Of a DNA stretch of 10,005 bases, positions 6,182-10,005 are shown in pieces. The stretch comes from an uncultured Bacteroidales bacterium (lineage in GTDB: Bacteria; Bacteroidota; Bacteroidia; Bacteroidales; UBA932), in contig ONYJ01000117.1 in the NCBI GenBank assembly GCA_900322025.1, positions 1 through 10,005 on the forward strand, written 5' to 3'. A model generated the notes under the pieces. The model had not been told where the DNA came from and did no database searches. It saw only the letters and a program-made list of their open reading frames with translations. Made by a program: the position numbers and the translations under genes. Positions within the stretch are counted from its first letter, which is position 1; every line of letters starts with the position of its first letter.

Positions 6182-7249
6182 ATGTATAAGCTTATAAGAA
6201 GCATATTGTTTCTCTGGCAACCCGAAAAGATTCACGATTTTACTCTAAAGTTTATCAAATTCATAAATAAGGTACCGGGTGTATCACAGCTGATGCGCCT
6301 GTTCCTTGTATATCGCAGTCCCTATCTCGAACGGGAAGTATTTGGAGTTAAGTTTGCTAATCCTGTGGGCCTTGCTCCAGGTTTTGATAAATCCGGCGAC
6401 TCATACAACGATATGGCTAATTTTGGATTCGGCTTTGTAGAAATAGGTACTCTTACACCTAAGCCACAAAGCGGCAATCCTAAACCAAGATGCTTTAGAC
6501 TAACTAAAGATAAGGCTCTTATAAACAGGATGGGTATCAATAACAAAGGTATTAAATATGCGGTATCATATATTCAGAAGCATAAGAAAAAGTGCCCTAT
6601 CGGGTGTAGCATAACCAAGGGAAAAGACACTTCCATGGCTAATGCCTACAAAGATTACGAACTGTGCTTTGAATATCTGTACGACTATGTAGATTACTTT
6701 GTTTTGAATGTATCTTGCCCCAATGTTAAAGACTCCTCAAAGAACCAGAACTTGGAGCACATTACAACAGTTATAGATAAATTGTTAGAAATAAGAATAA
6801 TGTACGATGATTACCGGCCTATTCTTCTGAAAATATCGCCAGATGTAGAACAAGATTATTTAGACGACATTATAAATCTGGTACTGATTTCGGGGTTAGA
6901 CGGAATAATAGCAGCCAACACATCTACAAAGAGAGAAGGACTTGTTTCAAACCAAAAGACAATAGCACAAATCGGGCAGGGAGGTTTGAGCGGTGCACCC
7001 CTTTTCGCAAGAACTTTAGAGCTGGTTTCATATATTTCCAAAAAAACAAAAGGGCATCTGCCTATAATTGCAAGCGGTGGTATAATGACTCCGGCGCAGG
7101 CCCTACAGTTATTAGACAACGGTGCTTCCTTAATACAGGTTTATACAGGCTTCATATACAATGGGCCTAAATACATTAGGAAAATCAATAAGTACATTGC
7201 TAAAACAATGGCCAACAGGCAAGCTCTATTGAACATTCCTAAACACTAA
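6182..7249 (+). CDS. pyrD: Dihydroorotate dehydrogenase (quinone), class 2
   Basis: PyrD oxidises dihydroorotate to orotate in de novo pyrimidine synthesis, passing electrons through FMN to membrane quinone. The protein has 355 residues, the usual class 2 length. Residues 1-45 give the N-terminal helical extension (starting MYKLIRSILF) that docks class 2 enzymes on the membrane. Visible motifs are NPVGLAPGFDKSG (60-72), NRMGINNKG (115-123), NVSCPN (176-181), LLKISPD (215-221), AANTS (244-248), GGLSG (267-271), ASGGI (297-301) for FMN phosphate, and YTGFIYNGP (321-329). Residue 179, aligned with the catalytic base, is Cys; class 2 enzymes such as E. coli PyrD normally have Ser here, and Cys is typical of class 1. 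An AAGG lies about 8 bases before the ATG. The gene sits between the XRE gene and cinA with short gaps. Confidence 0.93.
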   Translation: MYKLIRSILFLWQPEKIHDFTLKFIKFINKVPGVSQLMRLFLVYRSPYLEREVFGVKFANPVGLAPGFDKSGDSYNDMANFGFGFVEIGTLTPKPQSGNPKPRCFRLTKDKALINRMGINNKGIKYAVSYIQKHKKKCPIGCSITKGKDTSMANAYKDYELCFEYLYDYVDYFVLNVSCPNVKDSSKNQNLEHITTVIDKLLEIRIMYDDYRPILLKISPDVEQDYLDDIINLVLISGLDGIIAANTSTKREGLVSNQKTIAQIGQGGLSGAPLFARTLELVSYISKKTKGHLPIIASGGIMTPAQALQLLDNGASLIQVYTGFIYNGPKYIRKINKYIAKTMANRQALLNIPKH

Positions 7250-7267
7250 TATAGAACAGGTTAATAT

Positions 7268-8533
7268 ATGGTAACAGCATCTATTTGTACTATTGGAGAT
7301 GAGATTCTTATAGGCCAGATTGTAGATACCAACTCCTCTTTTATTTCAAAAGAATTAGGCAGAATAGGCATTAAAGTGGTTTATATGGCCACATGCTCCG
7401 ATTCCAAAAAAGAGATTATTTCTACTCTCAAACATTGTTTGAAAAAATCTGAAATAGTAATTACTACCGGAGGACTGGGCCCCACTAAAGACGATATTAC
7501 CAAAACTGCGCTAATGGAACTCAGCGGAAGTAACAAAATGAAGAGGAGCCGCAAACAGCTTACCATTATAAAACAAATACTTGCGTCAAGAGGAATACAA
7601 ATGCTGGATATAAATTTGATGCAGGCAGATGTTCCACAAAACTGTACCGTAATTCCCAACAAAATTGGTACAGCCCCTATAATGCAGTTTTCGTTTAGAA
7701 AAGAACTATTTGCAAAAGATAATCTGCTGTTTGCCATGCCCGGAGTTCCTTTTGAAGCCGAACATGCTTTGCCAGAGGTAATTGCAGCTATTCAATCGCA
7801 CTATAAACTGGATAAAATCCACCATAAAACAATATGTACATTCGGCATAGCAGAATCGGTATTATCCAAGCAAATAGAGCCATTTGAAGATGCTCTGCCA
7901 AAGAACATACACTTAGCATACCTGCCAAACCCTACCCTTGGGGTAAGGCTCAGATTGAGCATTTATGGAGGTGAAGATGGTAATAAAGTATTGGAGCAAT
8001 ATGCAGCCAAACTAAAAGCCATATTAGGAAATAATTGTTATGGCGAGGGAGAGATAAACCTACAAAAAGTTATCGGACAGCTGCTATTAGAGAAGAAAGC
8101 TACCATAAGTACGGCAGAAAGCTGTACCGGAGGCTATTTAGCACACCTAATAACAGAAGTACCGGGAGCAAGCCACTATTATCTTGGAGGAGTTGTCAGC
8201 TACCATAATTCTATAAAAATAAATCATCTCGGGGTAGATACCAAAATTGTAAAACAATTTGGAGTTGTGAGCCGTCAGTGCGTTGCACAAATGGCCCAAG
8301 GCATAAGGAAAAAGTTTGGAACAACCTATTCTATAGCTACTTCGGGAATAGCAGGCCCCAGTGGAGGCACTCACAATAAGCCGGTAGGAACATTGTGGAT
8401 GGCTGCATGCGGCCCCCGCGGTTGCGTATGTAATACGCTGGTTTCTAAAAGCACAAGACAAATTAACATTGAACGATTTGCCGCTGCTGCCTTAGATTTT
8501 TTTAGAAGAAGTTTAATTGAAGAAAAAATATAA
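7268..8533 (+). CDS. cinA: CinA-family protein: nucleotide pyrophosphatase-like domain plus nicotinamide-nucleotide amidase
   Basis: Two-domain CinA protein of 421 residues, normal for the family. The N-terminal MoaB/MogA-like domain (about 1-170; CTIGDEILIGQIVDTNS at 7-23, TTGGLGPTKDD at 66-76, MPGVPFE at 157-163) is linked in studied homologs to hydrolysis of ADP-ribose-type compounds. The C-terminal PncC domain (about 265-418; STAESCTGG at 281-289, ATSGIAGPSGGT at 357-368) deamidates nicotinamide mononucleotide in NAD salvage. The middle section (about 175-255) fits the family's linker domain. Both motif sets are complete, so both activities may be present, though this is inferred from homologs. 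The older name competence/damage-inducible protein is not supported by anything nearby. It starts 18 bases after pyrD and is probably in the same transcript; the ATG gives the canonical N-terminus. Confidence 0.93.
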   Translation: MVTASICTIGDEILIGQIVDTNSSFISKELGRIGIKVVYMATCSDSKKEIISTLKHCLKKSEIVITTGGLGPTKDDITKTALMELSGSNKMKRSRKQLTIIKQILASRGIQMLDINLMQADVPQNCTVIPNKIGTAPIMQFSFRKELFAKDNLLFAMPGVPFEAEHALPEVIAAIQSHYKLDKIHHKTICTFGIAESVLSKQIEPFEDALPKNIHLAYLPNPTLGVRLRLSIYGGEDGNKVLEQYAAKLKAILGNNCYGEGEINLQKVIGQLLLEKKATISTAESCTGGYLAHLITEVPGASHYYLGGVVSYHNSIKINHLGVDTKIVKQFGVVSRQCVAQMAQGIRKKFGTTYSIATSGIAGPSGGTHNKPVGTLWMAACGPRGCVCNTLVSKSTRQINIERFAAAALDFFRRSLIEEKI

Positions 8534-8550
8534 TTTATAGTCCAATAGTT

Positions 8551-9837
8551 ATGAGATTCCGTATTGTACTGCCGCTCTTAATTGCAACAATCATGACCGC
8601 CTGCACACACGAAAAACCAAGTGCTATTGATATAGCAATGCAAAAAGTAGATTCTTTGTTTACAGATAGATACGCCCCTGCCGACACCATATTTGCCGAG
8701 CCGGGCGGAGCCGTACTTATTATGAAAGGCGATAGTATTTTATTTGACAAGGGCTACGGACATTCTGATATTGCCAGAAGATACAAGATAGATGGAAATA
8801 CCTTTTTTAATATAGCCTCTTGCTCAAAACAGTTCACAGCCGTAGCTATCTTAAAACTCGCAGAAGTCGGAAATTTAGATATCAACAAAAGCATTTACGA
8901 TATTTCGCCTAAAGTAACCCCCTACTTACCTAAGAAAAAAGCACCTTTTACAAGTATTACACCCGCACATCTAATGTCTCATGCCTCAGGTATTCCGGAT
9001 ACTCGCCCAAGAACAGACATGAATTTTATGCTAACCTGCACAGATATGCAGTCTATAGAATACATGAAGAATCTGGAACATCTGAATTTTACACCAGGCT
9101 CTGCATATCAGTATGTTAACCCAACCTTTCAACTGCTATACCTATTCATAGAGAAACTAAGTTCTCACACTTTTGAGCAGTATATGAAAGACAAAATTTT
9201 TACTCCGGCCAGAATGTTATCTACCTTATATTTTTCCAGCGGAGAAGAATACAAGATACCTAATATGGCTCATGGGTATATACTAAGAGAAGGCACTAAT
9301 ACATCTAACACAGACTCAGACAAACCAGAAGGTGCAGTATCTGCCAAGCCACAAAAAGAAGCTCAAAACAACAACTATCCTCAAAGTAGATTTGTAGAAT
9401 GCGACTACGGAGAGGAAACCTTCTTTGCCACAAAGGCAGATGGAGGCATCTACACCTCAACACACGAATTTGCTAATTGGATTAAAGCTATGAGAGACAA
9501 CAAAATAATACCTAATAGAGCCAAAGAACAGGCGTGGTCGGGAATCAATGTTGTTTCTGGAAGCACATTTAGTTCTTACCAAAATCGAGATAATACATTC
9601 TACGGATATGGATGGTTTATAGAACAACAGCCGAGCTTCCCTAAAAAGGTTTACCACACTGGCGACAATGGTGGATTTCAAATATACGAAGGCTATTTTC
9701 CTGATGCAGACCTTACGGTACTTGTATTTGAAAACCGCAACGACAAAGACCGTTGGGATATGGTTACAAAAATAGACAACATCCTAAAAGAGGCTGGTCT
9801 TATGGAACCTGTAAAGCCAGATCTTCCACTTGAGTAA
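8551..9837 (+). CDS. Lipoprotein serine hydrolase of the beta-lactamase / penicillin-binding (AmpC-like) fold
   Basis: A 428-residue probable exported serine hydrolase of the class C beta-lactamase/DD-peptidase family (S12-like). A short signal peptide (residues 1-17) ends in MTAC, with Cys18 as the likely lipidated residue; the Met at -3 is not the usual Leu. The catalytic set is present: SCSK with Ser90 and Lys93, YVN with Tyr188 and Asn190, and HTG at 369-371 in the place of KTG. The block GDNGGFQIYEGYFPDADLTV (371-390) is typical of family C-termini. Residues about 247-280 form a hydrophilic Asn/Ser/Lys-rich insertion. HTG instead of KTG is common in family members acting on peptides or esters, so a true beta-lactamase role is unlikely and the substrate is unknown. 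It starts 17 bases after cinA and overlaps the convergent dipeptidase gene by 38 bases. Confidence 0.85.
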   Translation: MRFRIVLPLLIATIMTACTHEKPSAIDIAMQKVDSLFTDRYAPADTIFAEPGGAVLIMKGDSILFDKGYGHSDIARRYKIDGNTFFNIASCSKQFTAVAILKLAEVGNLDINKSIYDISPKVTPYLPKKKAPFTSITPAHLMSHASGIPDTRPRTDMNFMLTCTDMQSIEYMKNLEHLNFTPGSAYQYVNPTFQLLYLFIEKLSSHTFEQYMKDKIFTPARMLSTLYFSSGEEYKIPNMAHGYILREGTNTSNTDSDKPEGAVSAKPQKEAQNNNYPQSRFVECDYGEETFFATKADGGIYTSTHEFANWIKAMRDNKIIPNRAKEQAWSGINVVSGSTFSSYQNRDNTFYGYGWFIEQQPSFPKKVYHTGDNGGFQIYEGYFPDADLTVLVFENRNDKDRWDMVTKIDNILKEAGLMEPVKPDLPLE

Positions 9838-10005
9838 ATACTCGCAAGAAGTTCTCTCCAAGAATCTTCTTTATATCGCTATCGGAATACCCGCGATGGC
9901 GCAGTTCCTTTGTAATAACCTCTAACTTGCTTACATCTTCCAAGCCGGCAGGCGGCATTTCTATGCCATCATAGTCTGAACCAATGCCCACATAATCTAC
10001 CCCTA
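9800..10005 (-). CDS. M19 (renal/membrane-type) dipeptidase, C-terminal part only
   Basis: The frame enters from the right edge and ends at the TAA at 9800-9802, so only about the last 68 residues are visible. They include VGIGSDYDGIEMPPAGLEDV, a characteristic C-terminal block of the M19 zinc dipeptidases, then a GYSDSDIKKILGENFLRVF stretch that is the usual end of the family. M19 enzymes hydrolyse dipeptides, including some with a C-terminal D-residue, using two zinc ions; most metal ligands would lie outside the window. A GTG at 9989-9991 is internal, since coding continues to the edge (G-V-D-Y before it). The last 13 codons, after the family's normal end, overlap the 3' end of the convergent serine hydrolase gene. 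A signal peptide cannot be judged here. Confidence 0.88.
   Translation of the reverse strand, partial: GVDYVGIGSDYDGIEMPPAGLEDVSKLEVITKELRHRGYSDSDIKKILGENFLRVFTQVEDLALQVP

Noticed and set aside
8147..8461. 104-codon minus-strand frame opposite the C-terminal half of cinA
   Set aside because: It mirrors a strongly conserved CinA domain, has no recognisable protein features and no promoter element; it is a shadow of the real gene.
8551..9837. Acquired antibiotic-resistance beta-lactamase
   Set aside because: The protein has a lipoprotein signal, HTG in place of KTG and a housekeeping context with no mobile elements next to it. A peptide or ester hydrolase role is more likely.

Overview
The window looks like a chromosomal stretch from an AT-rich member of the Bacteroidota, probably Bacteroidales. 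Three promoter-like sites match the TAnnTTTG -7 element of that phylum, most starts lack a strong Shine-Dalgarno sequence, and the housekeeping proteins (QueA of about 406 residues, the NHRDIVLD-type acyltransferase, class 2 PyrD, two-domain CinA) have the character of that group. This assignment is inferred from the sequence, without a database search.

Layout. Positions 1-1227 hold two adjacent, unrecognised plus-strand genes that look like divergent paralogs; the first enters from outside the window. Positions 1303-1424 carry the start of an IS3-type transposase orfA, cut off after about 28 codons. Its residual reading frame runs straight into xth (exonuclease III / AP endonuclease), so that the xth ATG overlaps the remnant's TGA. 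Convergent to xth are two minus-strand genes: a PlsC/PlsB-like acyltransferase and, upstream of it, queA for queuosine synthesis. Each is preceded by its own -7-like element. An AT-rich region of about 535 bases (4882-5416) separates queA from a divergent plus-strand cluster. It holds three copies of the octamer TTGTGAAC/GTTCACAA and a good TTTG-N19-TAACTTTG promoter.

The plus-strand cluster is an XRE-type helix-turn-helix protein with a long acidic linker and a hydrophobic C-terminal tail, pyrD (pyrimidine synthesis), cinA (nucleotide repair/NMN deamidation), and a lipoprotein serine hydrolase of the beta-lactamase/penicillin-binding fold. Gaps are 39, 18 and 17 bases, so one transcript is plausible although the functions are mixed. 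At the right edge the C-terminal part of an M19 (renal/membrane-type) dipeptidase lies on the minus strand and overlaps the serine hydrolase tail to tail by 38 bases.

Most of the window is ordinary housekeeping sequence. The items most worth a second look are the tandem unknown paralogs, the octamer cluster beside the XRE gene, the XRE protein's architecture with its C-run/A-run tract, a cysteine at the PyrD catalytic-base position normally filled by serine in class 2 enzymes, and the IS remnant joined to xth. I found no CRISPR array, tRNA, rRNA or defence system, and no clear new multi-gene system.
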